Positions 11,701-24,999 of a DNA stretch of 64,000 nt are shown piece by piece (the first letter of the stretch is position 1; every line of letters starts with the position of its first letter). The translations under genes and the position numbers were made by a program. Source of the stretch: Orobanche coerulescens (Eukaryota > Streptophyta > Magnoliopsida > Lamiales > Orobanchaceae); NCBI GenBank assembly GCA_033398695.1, contig CM065802.1:205983096-206047095 (forward strand), read 5' to 3'. Under the pieces are notes generated by a model that did not search any database, was not told the origin of the DNA, and saw only the letters and a list, made by a program, of their open reading frames with translations.

Positions 11701-12906
11701 CTGCACCACTGAATGTCCTGGTGCCTGAGATGACGCCGGAGTAGGTTTAGAGTCCCTTCGGCAAAAACGGGCCCTATGCCCAGCAATCCCACAGTTGTAG
11801 CACGTGACAGTTTGTTTCGGACACTTGGCGCTGAAATGACCCTGTTCTTCACAGTTGAAACAGGTGATGGCCGAACTGTCCGCTCGTGATTGAGATTCCG
11901 CGGGTCTAGGCGCCATAGGAGGTCACTCAGAAAAAGTAGAGCCCGCACGTGGTTTCTTGAAAGTGGCCTGACTGCCATCAGACTGATTACGGTTCTTAGA
12001 CTTCTTGCCATCAGATGAAGGTTGTTGCTTAGCAATCTCCTTAGCAGTAAGCTCGTAAGTAAGAGCTTTCTCGATGAATTCCGCCAGAGTGGTGCAATTA
12101 TGAATAAGCAACTGTAGCCGCATACGAGGTTTCAGCCTCTTGCTGAAGTACTTGATCTTGTCCGCCTCAGAGTGAATGATAGATGAGGCGAACGGAAGAA
12201 GTTCCTGAAATTTTTCGGCGATGGCGAGAACATCATCGTCCGTTGAGAGGTCGGGAGTGAGTAATTCCGACAACTTAGCCTCCCTGAGTGGGTCCGGATA
12301 ATACCTCTCCATCATGAGAGTTTTGAACTGATCCCAAGTACATGATCCGTCGGTGGGCTTCAACGATAACCACCATGAATGAGCGCTCTTACCAAGATAG
12401 TAGGCCGCAACTGAAACTTTATGCCCTTCAGGTCAATCCACCATAGCAAATAACTTCTCGAAATGCTCAAGCCAATGAACAATATCCGCCGGCTCAGATG
12501 AGCCCTCGGAGGTAGGTGGTCGCTGTCGAGAGATATCGCCAATGATACTGCTTACACCCCTCTCTTGCCTATGAGGTGGCGGCGGAGGATCCTGATGATT
12601 TTGAGTAGTTGAGTTATGCATTGTCTCCATTAGTTGAGCCATCTGAGTCATTTGGGCCATCATGCCCTGCATAAAAGCGAGTGGGTCAACCCGAACACCT
12701 TCTAACTGAGCTGTGTCCCGGGTACGACTCCCCGATAGTGAATGATCACGTCCAGGTGAATGAGTGGCAGTGTCACTGCTTGATGAGTTAGCATTATTCC
12801 TAGCATTCGCGCGTGTATTCACACGAGCTCTCGGGTTTTGGCCTGCACCACGGCCTCTCCCCCCGCGTCCTCTGCCAGCTCTTTCCATACTGAAGTGGAA
12901 AGTCAT
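11662..12906 (-). pseudogene. gag: gag of the Tekay-like element, two stops
   Basis: Starts at 12906 (or the nearby internal Met that begins MERAGRGRGG) with an Arg/Gly-rich N-terminus. The retrotransposon gag domain includes DIVHWLEHFEKLFAMVD and CTWDQFKTLMMERYYPDPLR. Two CCHC knuckles follow: [14 protein letters not shown] and [14 protein letters not shown]. One frame is kept throughout, broken by stops at 12433-12435 and 11923-11925, then a frameshift into protease. Confidence 0.88.
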
Positions 12907-13324
12907 ATGATAATTATATATCTCGCATGAATATCACATTATGATTACGTTATGAAATGATAAAAATGAGCATACGCGCTCAAACACAATGATTACATGA
13001 ATGATCAACTGAAGTGACGTGATTATCTGATGAAATTCTTGAAATGAATATCTTGAACAGGTTAACAAGATTAATGATATGATCCTCAAGATCAACAACT
13101 GAACAATGAAATGAACTGAGTGATTAATGAATTTACATAATAAACTTGATTACCAATGAAAATGATAAATGAGGAAATCTTACTGTTCTTTGGTCTGAAG
13201 GGCTCGGCTCTTGCACAGGTCACACGTGACGCGAAAGTCCAATGATACTAGTCTGATGAACGATGATTTCAAATGAGACATGACTCGGAAGGTAGTATTC
13301 AAAACCACGCTCCGATACCAACTC
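12907..13324 (-). other. Leader and primer binding site of the Tekay-like element
   Basis: The primer binding site on the minus strand is TGGTATCGGAGC (13309-13320), one base off the initiator-Met tRNA complement TGGTATCAGAGC, 4 bp from the 5' LTR. The rest is AT-rich untranslated leader rich in ATGA/TGAAAT repeats, with no gene. Confidence 0.75.
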
Positions 13325-14185
13325 TGTAACACCCCAACCTAGGCAGATATTACAGTGTCGTGGACCCCCGACTGGGACCCACCAGGCGAATGAAAATTAA
13401 TGATTTAAATAATCTAATAGCAGTACCGAACCACATTATATTATCAAATACTCCGATGAGGAGCTTAAATACAATACACCAGGACAATACCGAGTACTAG
13501 TATATTTTATATGAAGATAAAATACACCACCCTGAATGAATAAACATTCCAAACGGAATTCTGCAGCGGAAATACAAATGAAGAAAACAAGGATGACTGA
13601 AGAGACTGGGGCCCACGACTAGTATCATTGGGACTCCTCGCCGTCAACGTACTCTTCTCGTGCTTTTGTCTTGCCATGACCTGAAAAACAATATCCCCCA
13701 ACGAGGTCAGTTACACAGAACAACAATCCTCAAGAGTTGAATAAACACAATCCTGTTGAAAACATACGCAATCAAACATGCTATATGAATCAACTAACAG
13801 TACGGCTCAAAGAATGGCGCCACACTACGCCCGGGATGGAAATGTGTCCGTGCACAAGCCACCAACGAGTATCGATCGAATACACGTGTAGTCTTGTACC
13901 TAATCAGTCTCACGAAGCAATCGACTCGTGTGCACAGTCCAATGTGAGGCCAACAACCAACACACGACTTAAATGTGCCCGACATGAAAATCCTACACAT
14001 ACCAACCGGCACGCCAGTATGACCCAGAATGCCATGATATAACAAAAGTGACATCGAAAATCAATAAAGACTCACCAAGATGAAATGATGGTGAAATGAA
14101 TGACAGCTCAATGAAACGATTGGAACCGTCGTTCCTCGTGAATGAAGTAATTAAGTGACAATTACAAGTTTCAATACGGTTAGTA

Positions 14186-14190
14186 CTTTA
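14186..14190. repeat. Target site duplication CTTTA (right copy at 23722-23726)
   Basis: The uninterrupted LTR reads AGTACTTTATGAATG near 6565. Here CTTTA precedes TGTTGGGATTC at 14191 and follows CTCCTAACA ending at 23721. Confidence 0.92.
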
Positions 14191-16152
14191 TGTTGGGATT
14201 CAGTGCCTAAAACGAAGGCCCAGCGGAAGCGGTAAAACGAAAATTAATTCGACCTGAATCCCTACGAGGATCGATCGAGCTACGTATATACGAATATATA
14301 AACGAAAAGCAAGAGTCGTAAGAAACTAACCCTCAAAGTCCGTTGATTAAATGGTAACCTTCTCTTGAGCTATTCCCCAAGCTTTAGTTTGATCTCTACG
14401 ACTTCAATCCGCTCCAAGCCCTTGAACGATCCAACGCCGAAAGCACCGCGTATCAACTTGCCACGCGCCGAAAAAACGACCGGAATAACAACACTTGATT
14501 AACCTCTAAGGTTACGGCTAGAATCAAGTGATGAAGCTTTTATTACTACACTCTAAGTGTATAATATATCTCTCAATAATTTCTCTCAGTTTTCTCCAAG
14601 AAAAAATGAAGAAGAAGTGAATGAAGAAGATGAAGAAGACAATTGAGAAAATGGTTTCTCTCTCTCTCTCTCTCTATCTCACTTTCACGTAGGAATCATA
14701 TGGGAGAGATATGAAGTCTTCCTCCTTTTATTCTTATTCCACCCTCATGTGAACAACTCATGTCACATGAGATCAAACCCCACAAAGTCATCTTTTTCAC
14801 AAGACAAGAGAAAAGTGGGTGGAACTTAGGGGGCGGCTACCATGCAGAAACGGATGAGTTGGTTCGTTTCGGGCTCCCGTGAGTCCAAACAGATAAACTA
14901 CGATTCCGTCCCGATGTATTTGTATCGATTAATTAATCCAATTAATTAAACATATCAAATACAAAATAACATAATTAATTTCTCCAAGAAATAATTATAT
15001 TCATGAATTAAATTAATCACCCAGTGATATATTTAATTCATTAAGCCGTAAATCAATTTATCTGATAAGTCGATTTAAACATCCAATGTCCCAAATTTAG
15101 ATATCTAATATCTAATATTCATAATGAGAGAATTAGCTTGATTCATTCCGTCGTCAATTCTATTGCGCGACTCGGTAGGTTCGTCTCAGTCAGCAATGGG
15201 AGGAACCAAAGAGTAGTAGCACCACCTAGCCAGCCTGATGGCCTACACTGTACCCCGACTGAGAACGAATGATTGGGATCATTCAAGAACCATTCTGTCG
15301 TGAATACCAGTAAACGTATAAACCCTTCTTTCAAATGTCCCGATCAAGTTATGGGGTCACGGTCAGTCAAACCCCATCTGTACTTGACGCTATGCATGCG
15401 TTAATGCAAATCGAGATCATCGAGCTCTCGTGTATCTAATACAGCTAGCTCCAATGCTTTGGCCAAAGACTTATGATCTCATATGCTAATAACCGCATAG
15501 GACATATAACCCGTTCACTAACAGGAGAAAGAATTCTATCTTGGTATTCAGTATGACCTGCTACTTGCCCATCAAGATGCACGTCGAGGTTGACCCCCGC
15601 CTTCCGGTTTATAGGGTCGAACTACTCTAATGAAAATCTTGACGTCATAAGCACATCCCTACTAAATCCTCAAGTCGAAGGTTCACGAATACCTATCACA
15701 ACCTTTCGATTCCATCATTGACTGTCCCAGAGTGAAATCCGTGTGACGAATCGAGGGTGAGTCTGTTCGAGTATACTAATCTAATTAGTATACCTATAAC
15801 GTGTGCTCCCACTAACCATAAGTGTTCGACAGGCACTCTCCTTATCAAAGAACACGTCATACAAGTCTTTACATAAACTTAACGCCCAATCAAGTTTCAT
15901 CGACTTGCGAACGATTAAGTATTTGAGCTATAAACCTTTCCAGTGCCGACCCCCTTATCCAATAAGGAGTGGAACGTTTTGCTCTCAAATACATGGACTA
16001 GTTTCTACATGTATATTTACGAGTTAGGAATGCCAGTAACTACCAGTAAATAAAGAAACATACATTGCCTTATATTGATGATTTACATAATAACAAGTAC
16101 AATGCCCTCACTCAACATCCTCTGAGTGGCATTCGAGGGCATACTCCTAACA
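14191..16152 (-). repeat. 3' LTR of the inner copia
   Basis: Plus-strand ends TGTTGGGATTC and ACTCCTAACA. Contains a (CT)n microsatellite near 14655-14680, longer in the other LTR, and an AATTAATT-rich stretch near 14930-15010. No gene; short open frames inside are spurious. Confidence 0.92.
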
Positions 16153-16165
16153 ATCTCCCATTTGC
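16153..16165 (-). other. Polypurine tract of the inner copia
   Basis: Minus strand GCAAATGGGAGAT immediately precedes the 3' LTR. Confidence 0.6.
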
Positions 16166-16167
16166 AC

Positions 16168-17297
16168 TCAATGCCACACACTATGGTATCTAATACCCAT
16201 GTTCTCCAGATGACGCTCCATGCTAGTCTGAGAAAGTGGCTTGGTCAGTGGATCGGCGACGTTGTCGGCCGAGTCTACTCTGTGCAGCACAATGTATCCC
16301 TTGCGAACAAATTCTCTTACGAGATGATACTTCCTCTCAATATGTTTGGTGCTGTTGTGAAACCTCGGCTCCTTGGCTGCGCTACTGACTCCGTCTTTGT
16401 CGCATGATGCAGTAGACAGGCAACTCGGCCACATGGTATCACTTGAACTTCTCCCGAAACTTCTTAATCAGAACCCTTCCTTGGAAGCCTCAGAGGCCGC
16501 TTGATACTCGGCTGACAGTGGAATCGTGATCGCGCTTTGCTTGGCGCTACGCCAAGATACTGCTCCTCCATTAAGAGTAAATATGTAGCCAGAAGTAGAC
16601 ATCGAATCGTCCTTCAGTCCTTGGAAGTCCGGATCAGTGAATCCCACCACATCCAATTCTCCACCGCCATACATAAGAACCATATCTCTAGTCTTTCTTA
16701 AGTACTTGAGAACGTTCTTTATAGCAGTCCAATGTTCCTTACCTGGGTTTGCCTGAAACCTACTCACCACGCTTACAGCATGCGTGATGTCAGGTCTTGT
16801 ACACAACATAGCATACATAAGGCTACCCACAGCCGAAGCATATGGTATATTACTCATTTCCTTTCGTTGTTCCTCATTTTGAGGACACATCTTCAAGGTG
16901 AGTTTTATTCCATGTCGCATCGGTAGGAACCCTCTTTTAGAATCATCCATCTTAAATCGCTTTAAGATTTTATCTATATAGAGGACTTGAAAAGACCTAT
17001 TGTTCTCTTCGCTCTATCTCGGTAGAGTCGAATACCAAGAATATATGTAGCTTCTCCCAAGTCTTTCATGGAGAAATTACTCGAAAGCCAAGCTTTCACA
17101 GAACTGAGCATTCCCACATCATTTCCTATTAGTAGAATGTCATCTACATATAGTACTAAGAATGTGATCTTGCTCCCACTAACCCTCTTGTATACACAAG
17201 GTTCCTCTTCATTTTGCACGAAGTCAAACTCTTTGACCACCTCGTCAAAACGAAGGTTCCAACTACGCGACGGTTGCTTCAATCCATAAATGGAACG
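16168..17297 (-). pseudogene. pol: RT C-terminal part and RNase H of the inner copia
   Basis: Follows a stop at 17298-17300 where the family has KLQRSIYGLKQ; TAG here is one transition from CAG. Contains the catalytic FLVLYVDDILLIGND, then RNase H with ASAVGSLMYAMLCTRPDI and SGYIFTLNGGAVSWRSAKQ (16468-16950), and the tail STKHIERKYHLVREFV and NVADPLTKPLSQ (16168-16434). Frameshifts near 16965 and 16455. Confidence 0.88.
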
Positions 17298-19469
17298 CTA
17301 AAGCTTGCACACTTTCTGAATATCGACTTCGTACACAAAGCCTTTAGGCTGCTCCATATAGATTTCCTCCTCGAGGAATCTATTAAGGAAAGCCGTCTTT
17401 ACATCCATTTGCCATATCTCATAATCGTGGTAGGCAGCTATAGCAAGCATCATGCGAATAGACTTGATCATGGCTACGGGCGAGAAGGTATCGTGGTAAT
17501 CGATCCCTTCCTTCTGGGTATAACCCTTTGCCACAAGTCTGGCCTTATAGGCGTCAACCTTGCCATCACCATCAGTCTTTCTCTTGTAGATCCACTTGTT
17601 CCCAATAGGCACTATGCCTTTGGGGCGGTCTACCAGAGCCCAGACTTTATTGACATGCATCGAGTCTATCTCAGCTTTCATAGCTTCATGCCATTTCGCG
17701 GAGTCTACATCTACCATCGCTTGGTCATAGGTCGTCGGGTCGGTCTCTTGGCTATCACTTGGAACCTCATGGAGACCCAGCTCCTCCAAGTGCACAAGCC
17801 CATACCTCTCAGGTAAATGAGACACCCTACTAGACCTACGAGGTGGTTGTACTTGTGTTTCAGAAAGTTCGGTTCCAGTTTCTTGTACAGGTGTCTCTCG
17901 AGGAGTTTCATTGTATTTTTCTAAAGAAATACTTCTACCTGCTCGGCCTTCCTGAATGAACTCATCTTCCAGGAAGTGTGCTTGTAAAGCAACAATGATC
18001 CTTCGATCTTCGGGCATGTAGAATAGATATGTCATCGTCCCAGATGGGAATCCAATGAAACATCCCTTCGCAGACCTATCTTCCAACTTTTCCACCTTAG
18101 TCTTCTTGACATAAGCGGGACATCCCCAAATCCTAATGTGATTAAGACTTGGTTTCCTGCCCTCCCACATCTCATGTGGAGTTTTAGGAATGGATTTGGA
18201 AGGACATCTGTTCAAGATATAAGCAGTAGTCAGGAGTGCATACCCCCACAGGTAAATCGGCAAGTCAGTATAGCCCAGTATGGAATGGACCATGTTCAAC
18301 AAGGTCCGGTTCCTTCTTTCTGACACACCATTTAACTGAGGAGTACCTGGAGGTGTTAGTTGTGAAACTATTCCATGTTCCTTAAGGAACTCGTCAAACT
18401 TCGTACTCATATACTCGCCACATCGGTCCGACCGAAGTGCTTTGATATGATTACCAGTTTGTTTCTTGACTAGGGCCTTGAATTCCTGGAATTTCTCAAA
18501 AGCCTCGGATTTATGTTTCATTAAGTATACATAACCATACCTAGTATGATCATCTGTAAACGTAATGAAATATTGATATCCGTCACGTGCTGCTTCCAAA
18601 GCACCACAAACGTCAGTATGGATTAATCCCAATTTATCAGCGGCTCTTTCAAAAGTCCATGTGAAGGGGGACTTAGTCATTTTTCCTTTAAGGCAAGATT
18701 CACAAGTAGAAAAGGGATCCGATCCCAATAGACCCATAAGTCCATCCTTTTCCATCTTGTAAACCTTGGTCTGACCAACATGACCAAGTCTAAGATGCCA
18801 TTTCAAAACTTGATTGGTTTTATCCCTACCACGTTTTCTAGTTATAGTATTCACAACTACTTTGTTGCTGATATTTAGATGATACAATCCATTCAACAAT
18901 GTAGTAGTACCCACTAGTTTATTTCTAAAATAAATTTTGCAGGAACCATCACCAATGAAAAATGAAAAGCCTTTTCTGTCCATGACCGGAATGGATACAA
19001 TGTTTTTGTGCCCCTTGGGCAAAACAAGTACATCTTCTAAAGTCAAAATAAAGCCGGATTCTAAACCTAAAAGAAGTGATCCTATGTCGGTCGCCTCGAC
19101 ACTATGCCCGCTTCCGACTGTGATCATAACTTCTCCAGCTCCAAGCTTCCTACTTTGTTCCAGATCCTGATTCATTGTACAAATATGAGAACTAGCACCG
19201 GAATCCAGTATCCAGGAAGTAGAAAATACAGTAGCAGAACAATTTGTTTCCAAAACTAAAAGTTCTGTACCTGAAGTGCCATGAAGAATCGGACAGTCTC
19301 TAGCCCAGTGGCCCAGCTCACCGCACTTGAGACAAGCATCCTTCTTCTTCTTGTTCTTCGGAACCATCGGGGCCTTGCCCTTACCCTTAAGGTCCTTAAC
19401 TTGTGGTCCAGTTTGTTTCTTTTTCTTTTTCTTCTTGTTCTTAGACCTCCGAGGTCCAGAAGAAATCAC
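17298..19469 (-). pseudogene. pol: pol of the inner copia: nucleocapsid end, protease, integrase, RT N-terminal part
   Basis: An uninterrupted 723-codon frame. A Lys-rich stretch precedes the CCHC knuckle CLKCGELGHWARDC (residues 46-59). Protease SWILDSGASSHIC has an intact DSG at 89-91. Integrase has the HLRLGHVG zinc region, IHTDVCG, ALRSDRCGEY and QLNGVSERRNRTL for the D, D and E positions; the usual GG after the second D reads CG. RT starts near residue 590 (MKAEIDSMHVNKVWALVDRP), with QMDVKTAFLN as motif A. It ends at a premature TAG. Confidence 0.92.
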
Positions 19470-20092
19470 AAGAGTAGACTACTTCATCCGCGGAGTCTTC
19501 ATCTGAGACTTAGCGGTCACAAGTTTGATCATTAGCCCAGCTAAATTACATGCAATCTCATTGCAGTTGAAGTTCATAACAAACTGTGAGAAGGAATCAG
19601 GGAGAGATTATAGGATAAGGTCGGTTTGGAGAGAAGTATCCATTTTGAAATTAAGAGCCTCCAATCTCTCGATCATGGATATCATTTGAGGACGTGTTCC
19701 CCAACCTTCTCACCTTCCTTCATCCTTGCACCGAACAGTTGCTTGGATATCTCATATGTAGCAGTTCTGCTGTGCTCACCATAAAGTTCGGTTAAGTGAG
19801 ATAGAATCTGCCTAGCAGAAGTCATTTTCTCATGATCTCTCTGAAGCTCATTTGACATGGAAGCCATCTTATAAGCACGGACTTTCACGTCATCCTTAAC
19901 CCACTTTTCGTGGTTTTCAATCTCTTCCTGATTGGCTCGGGTCCGCACAGGAGGCGCCGGAATGTCCGTCTCCAAGACGTATCCCAGTGCCTCTATACTG
20001 AGGACAATCATCAGATTGCGGAGCCAATCCACAAAGTTAAGTCCCATTAAGGTGTTCTTTTCGAGCAGAATTGCGAGTGGATTCATTGTCAT
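19470..20092 (-). pseudogene. gag: gag of the inner copia, broken
   Basis: Begins MTMNPLAILLEKNTLMGLNF at 20092, the usual copia gag start, with an open frame to 19682. The reading then shifts frame (ISMIERLEALNFKMDTSLQ) and meets stops near 19610 and 19483 before joining the long pol frame. UBN2-type gag domain. Confidence 0.85.
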
Positions 20093-21747
20093 ATTGCGAT
20101 TTGAGTCTCCATTAAGTACGATAGATTAATTAGTGACTCGTTTAATTATGTTCTGAGTATAGAATTAAGGTCTTTTCTATTCTTGTTACCCAGCTCCCAC
20201 TATTTTTATCGGAATAACACACTCCCATGTGAAATCCGGAAGTATCGTCGCTCTACTTCATAGTGGTGATCGAGTTCTTTATAAATCTTAATAGAGGGCA
20301 ACCGAACAGGTTTCTAGTCTATTAATTTTCATAAAGTGGTGTCCAACACCAACCCATCTAATGGATGATTCGATCTTTTTTTCTCCCCTTGTTCACTCCC
20401 CTCAACCTATACGGTTTCTATGGTTCGTGAACAAGTTAAGTTTATACCATCGACGCAAATCAGTTTCACAATTGAATCTTATCCGGCAACCTATCAAGTT
20501 TCTAGGGATAAAATTTGCTCCAACCGAAGGCATCCAAATGCGCTCCCGGTAATTTATCCGTCCTCCCCGAACGACTACCCCAATATCTCAGAAGCATAGC
20601 ACATCCGGTTTGGATTTCAATTTCCCGAAAACTCGATGGAGGGAAGGAAAAACTTTGAAACCTTATAAACTTAATAATTTATCGTGGGAGAATTTTCGCG
20701 ATTAGCGTTACACTTTGCACATTAATCGTTTAAGCGCGTTTGTGGCATTCATACAATATGAAACAACCATTCACAACCTAGTTGCTACCAACATGTGGTT
20801 CATGGACCGTTCTTAGAAAACAAAAACTCCGCAATCTAATTACAAGTCTTCGTCTTGAATCTTCGTCTTCTCGAAATAGATCTTCCTCCGGTCTTCGTCA
20901 TTACATATAAATTTTACATTGAAAATTGCATCCTAGATACAAAATTTTTCTAGTAAAATAAATAGGCTCAAAACGGCCTTTACAACCCAATCGAATAAAA
21001 CGAACGATTCAAAAACTAAGTCCACGAACCACATCACCATTCAAAAGCATTCATCCAATAAATACTAAATAAATGGAAAGTGTAGAGATACATTGATCCA
21101 ATCAACAATACGAACCTATCAAATCGATTCACACAATCGGTAATATGAAAATGTTCAAAATAATTCGGTCGATCACAAGTATTCCAATAAATCAATTTTC
21201 CCTTATAAAATGAAATACCATAAATCATTTTAATCATATTAAATCCAATTTAACATGCGGGAGATTAATTTTCAAGAATACACGAAAAAATCGAGTCGGG
21301 GCGAAAATGGCCTGCCATGGCCGAGTCACCCTCGGCAGCATGCCGTGACGAGCTGGCTGGCATGGCCGAGTCACGCTCGGCGGTGCCGCCAGCGAGGCTG
21401 CCTGGCCCTCGAGCACGGGTCGCGGCCCCCGATGATGTCTGCCCACAGGCGCGGCCGCGCCTGCTCCCGGACCCCTCCCGGACCGTCCAACGGCATTTCG
21501 GGGCTAGTTTTTCGACCGGATATCCAATATCTATATTTTCCAACATTCATATCTTCAATATAAATCATATTTCCAAGAAATTAAGATTTATATTTAGACA
21601 TAAACTTACGAAAAATATAACTACAATGAACGTAAAAACATATACCACGATTATGAATAAAATGATTCCAAATCATTCACCATCTAATCAAGCATTCCAA
21701 ATGCTAATATCGTATATACGATCGCAAGACCTACGCTCCAATACCAC
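20093..21747 (-). other. Long leader of the inner copia with PBS and a GC-rich island
   Basis: 1.65 kb without a convincing gene. The PBS-like TGGTATTGGAGC (21735-21746, minus) lies 1 bp from the 5' LTR and differs from the initiator-Met complement at two bases. Most of the leader is AT-rich, but 21290-21505 is strongly GC-rich, with a repeated CATGGCCGAGTCAC motif and the palindrome GGCGCGGCCGCGCC. Open frames over the island on both strands are short and unrecognised. Confidence 0.6.
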
Positions 21748-23721
21748 TGTTGGGATTCGGTGCCTAAAACGAAGGCCCAGCGGAAGCGGTATAACAAAAA
21801 TTAATTCGATCTGAATCCCTACGAGGATCGATCGAGCTACGTATATACGAATATATAAACGAAAAGCAAGAGTCGTAAGAAACTAACCCTCGAAGTCCTT
21901 TGATTAAATGGTAACCTTCTCTTGAGCTATTCCCCAAGCTTTAGTTTGCTCTCGACGAGTTCAATCCGCTCCAAGCTCTTGAACGATCCAACACTGAAAG
22001 CACCGCGTCTCTACTTGCCACGCGCCGGAAAAACGACCGGAATAACAACACTTGATTAACCTCTAAGGTTACGGCTAGAATCAAGTGATGAAGCTTTTAT
22101 TACTACACTCTAAGTGTATAATATATCTCTCAATAATTTCTCTCAATTTTCTCCAAGAAAAAATGAAGAAGAAGTGAATGAAGAAGATGAAGAAGACAAT
22201 TGAGAAAATGGTTTCTCTCTCTCTCTCTCTCTCTCTCACTTTCACGTAGGAATCATATGGGAGAGATATGAAGTCTTCCTCATTTTATTCTTATTCCACC
22301 CTCATGTGAACAACTCATGTCACATGAGATCAAACCCCACAAAGTCATCTTTTTCATATAAAATGAAAACAACAAGACAAGAGGAAAGTGGGTGGAACTT
22401 AGGGGGCGGCTACCATGCAGAAACGGATGAGTTTGGTTCGTTTCGGACTCCCGTGAGTCCAAACAGATAAACTACGATTCCGTTCCGATGTATTTGTATC
22501 GATTAATTAATCCAATTAATTAAACATATCAAATATAAAATAACATAATTAATTTCTCCAAGAAATAATTATATCCATGAATTAAATTAATCACCCAGTG
22601 ATATATTTAATTCATTAAGCCGTAAATCAATTTATCTGATAAGTCGATTTAAACATCTAATGTCCCAAATTTAGATATCCAATATCTAATATTCATAATG
22701 AGAGAATTAGCTTGATTCATTCCGTCGTCAATCCTATTGCGCGACTCGGTAGGTTCGTCTCAGTCAGCAATGGGAGGACCCAATGAGTAGTAGCACCACC
22801 TAGCCAGCCTGGTGGCCTACACTGTACCCCGACTGAGAACGAATGATTGGGATCATTCAAGAACCATTCTGTCGTGAATACCAGTAAGCGTATAAACCCT
22901 TCTTTAAAATGTCCCGATCAAGTTATGGGGCCACGGTCAGTCAAACCCCATCTGTACTTGACGTTATGCATGCGTTAATGCAAATCGAGATCATCGAGCT
23001 CTCGTGTATCTAATCTGACTAGCTCGATGCTTTGGCCAAAGACTTATGATCTCATCTGCTAATAACCGCATAGGACATATAATCCGTTCACTAACAGGAG
23101 AAAGAATTCTATCTTGGTATTCAGTAGGACCTGCTACTTGCCCATCAAGATGCACGTCGAGGTTGACCCCCGCCTTCCGGTTTATAGAGTCGAACTACTC
23201 TAATGAAAATCTTGACGTCACAATCACATCCCTACTAAATCCTCAAGTCGAAGGTTCACGAATACCTATCACAACCTTTCGATTCCATCATTGACTGTCC
23301 CGGAGTGAAATCCGTGTGACGAATTGAGGGTGAGTCGGTTCGAGTATACTAATCTAATTAGCATACCTATAACGTGTGCTCCCACTAACCATTAGTGTTC
23401 GACAGGCACTCTCCTTGTCAAAGAACACGTCATACAAGTCTTTACATAAACTTAACGCCCAGTCAAGTTTCATCGACTTGCGAACGATTAAGTATTTGAG
23501 CTATAAACCTTTCGGTCGACCCCTTATCCAATAAGGAGTGGAACGTTTTGCTCTCAAATACACGGACTAGTTTCTACATGTATATTTACGAGTTAGGAAT
23601 GCCAGTAACTACCAGTAAATAAAGAAACATACATTGCCTTATATTGATGATTTACATAATAACAAGTACAATGCCCTCACTCAACATCCTCTGAGTGGCA
23701 TTCGAGGGCATACTCCTAACA
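21748..23721 (-). repeat. 5' LTR of the inner copia
   Basis: TGTTGGGATTC to CTCCTAACA. Nearly identical to 14191-16152 apart from small changes such as a longer (CT)n tract near 22215-22240 and about 10 extra bases near 22355. Confidence 0.92.
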
Positions 23722-24414
23722 CTTTATGAATGAATTATGATTATGAATGAACAACGAAAGGAGTGAATATCCTTTTAACCGAGTAAGAATTAACTTACAC
23801 AACACCGATGAAGAATGTCCGTCCATGAACAACGTCCTAAATGAAATTTCGGTCGCTCGAACAACCTTGAATAACACAATTACCAATAATCCGTTCAATA
23901 CACGTATCAAACACGATTATAACCAACTCAAACGTCGATACAACAATATCCAAACTCATAGATGCACTCTAACGAATACATTGCAAATATCCTTCCCGTT
24001 GGTTACAACCAAACCCAAATTATCGAAACCAACTTTCAAATGATTGATTCAAACCAGCAAAACAATATCAATGGCATCAATAATCCAATAGGGATCCACA
24101 ATTCAAGATTACAACAACATCAATCGGAAAATCCCCGAATTAACCGAAGTCAACCCCAAAGGTTCTTGAAATAATTCCCAAAATAGCCATTAAATCCGTA
24201 GGAATACATTCATCCGAAATTCTAGATCCAAGAGATTAATACCTTGATTTGATGTGATGAGGGTGATGAAATGATGATTAATCCGAATGGTAAGCTTGAA
24301 GATGATGATTGATGATTACATCTCGAAGAACACTCTCCAAATCGCCCGGAATCACCCAAAACCGTCGAAGAAACAAAGAGAAATGACAAATGATGAAGAA
24401 AGGACTGAACTGTC

Positions 24415-24424
24415 CTATTTATAG
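24415..24424 (-). promoter_or_regulatory. TATA box of the Tekay-like 5' LTR
   Basis: CTATAAATAG on the minus strand. This is the LTR copy that would drive the element, but the nested copia separates it from the gene body. Confidence 0.65.
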
Positions 24425-24434
24425 CAGCATCAGT

Positions 24435-24999
24435 TAGCGTGCGCTAGCTCCTGTGCTTAGTGTGCGCTAACGGGTGTACTGGGTAGTCTAGTACCCTCTG
24501 TTTGCAACGGTAGTGTGCGCTACGTACCTTTTGTAGCGTGCGCTACAACCATGTAATTAGCGTGCGTTAACATTAATGGTTAGCGTGCGCTAACGAATTA
24601 TCTGATGCCCAGTACTGGAGTCCAGAACCTCCTGTTCTCTGATCTGATCTCAGTAGCGCGTGCTACACATAATATTCAGCGTGCGCTACTACATTGTTTG
24701 CGTACGCTAAGCCCACTAATAGCGTGCGCTATGCATTTATCCAATGCAGTCCAGTAGCCACTGGACTCTGCCTGATCCGTCCTTAGCGCGCGCTATACCG
24801 GCTGCATAGCGTGCGCTACTCCGACCTACTAGCGCGCTCTACTTACCATTCGCAGTGTGCGCTACTTATAACCCAACTGCAGTCCAATGCCTACTGGACT
24901 GCCTGCTTGAAATAAACTAGCGTTCGCTAGTGTTGAGAGGTGGCGTGCGCTACCCGTACTCAATTAGCGCACGCTAAAGAGAGTACATAGCGTGTGCTA
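24435..24999. repeat. U3 array of 18 near-palindromes (TAGCGYRCGCTA), second LTR copy
   Basis: Same array as at 7354-7895 but with one extra unit: TAGCGCGTGCTA and CAGCGTGCGCTA (about 24653-24690) stand where the other LTR has a single unit. Several units differ from their partners by C/T or G/A changes. Confidence 0.88.

Larger units (their letters stand above)
14191..23721 (-). mobile_element. Ty1/copia element (Angela/TAR-like, tentative), minus strand
   Basis: 9531 bp with LTRs of 1962 bp (14191-16152) and 1974 bp (21748-23721), flanked by CTTTA. Order on the minus strand is gag, protease, integrase, RT, RNase H, which defines copia. LTR size and integrase wording (CPSKSIPKTPHEMWEGRKP) suggest Angela/TAR; I cannot confirm the clade. 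One frameshift and several stops make it defective. The LTRs are very similar to each other, so the insertion is relatively recent. Confidence 0.92.

Noticed and set aside
17214..17816. 200-codon plus-strand open frame
   Set aside because: Antisense to the well-defined copia RT frame.
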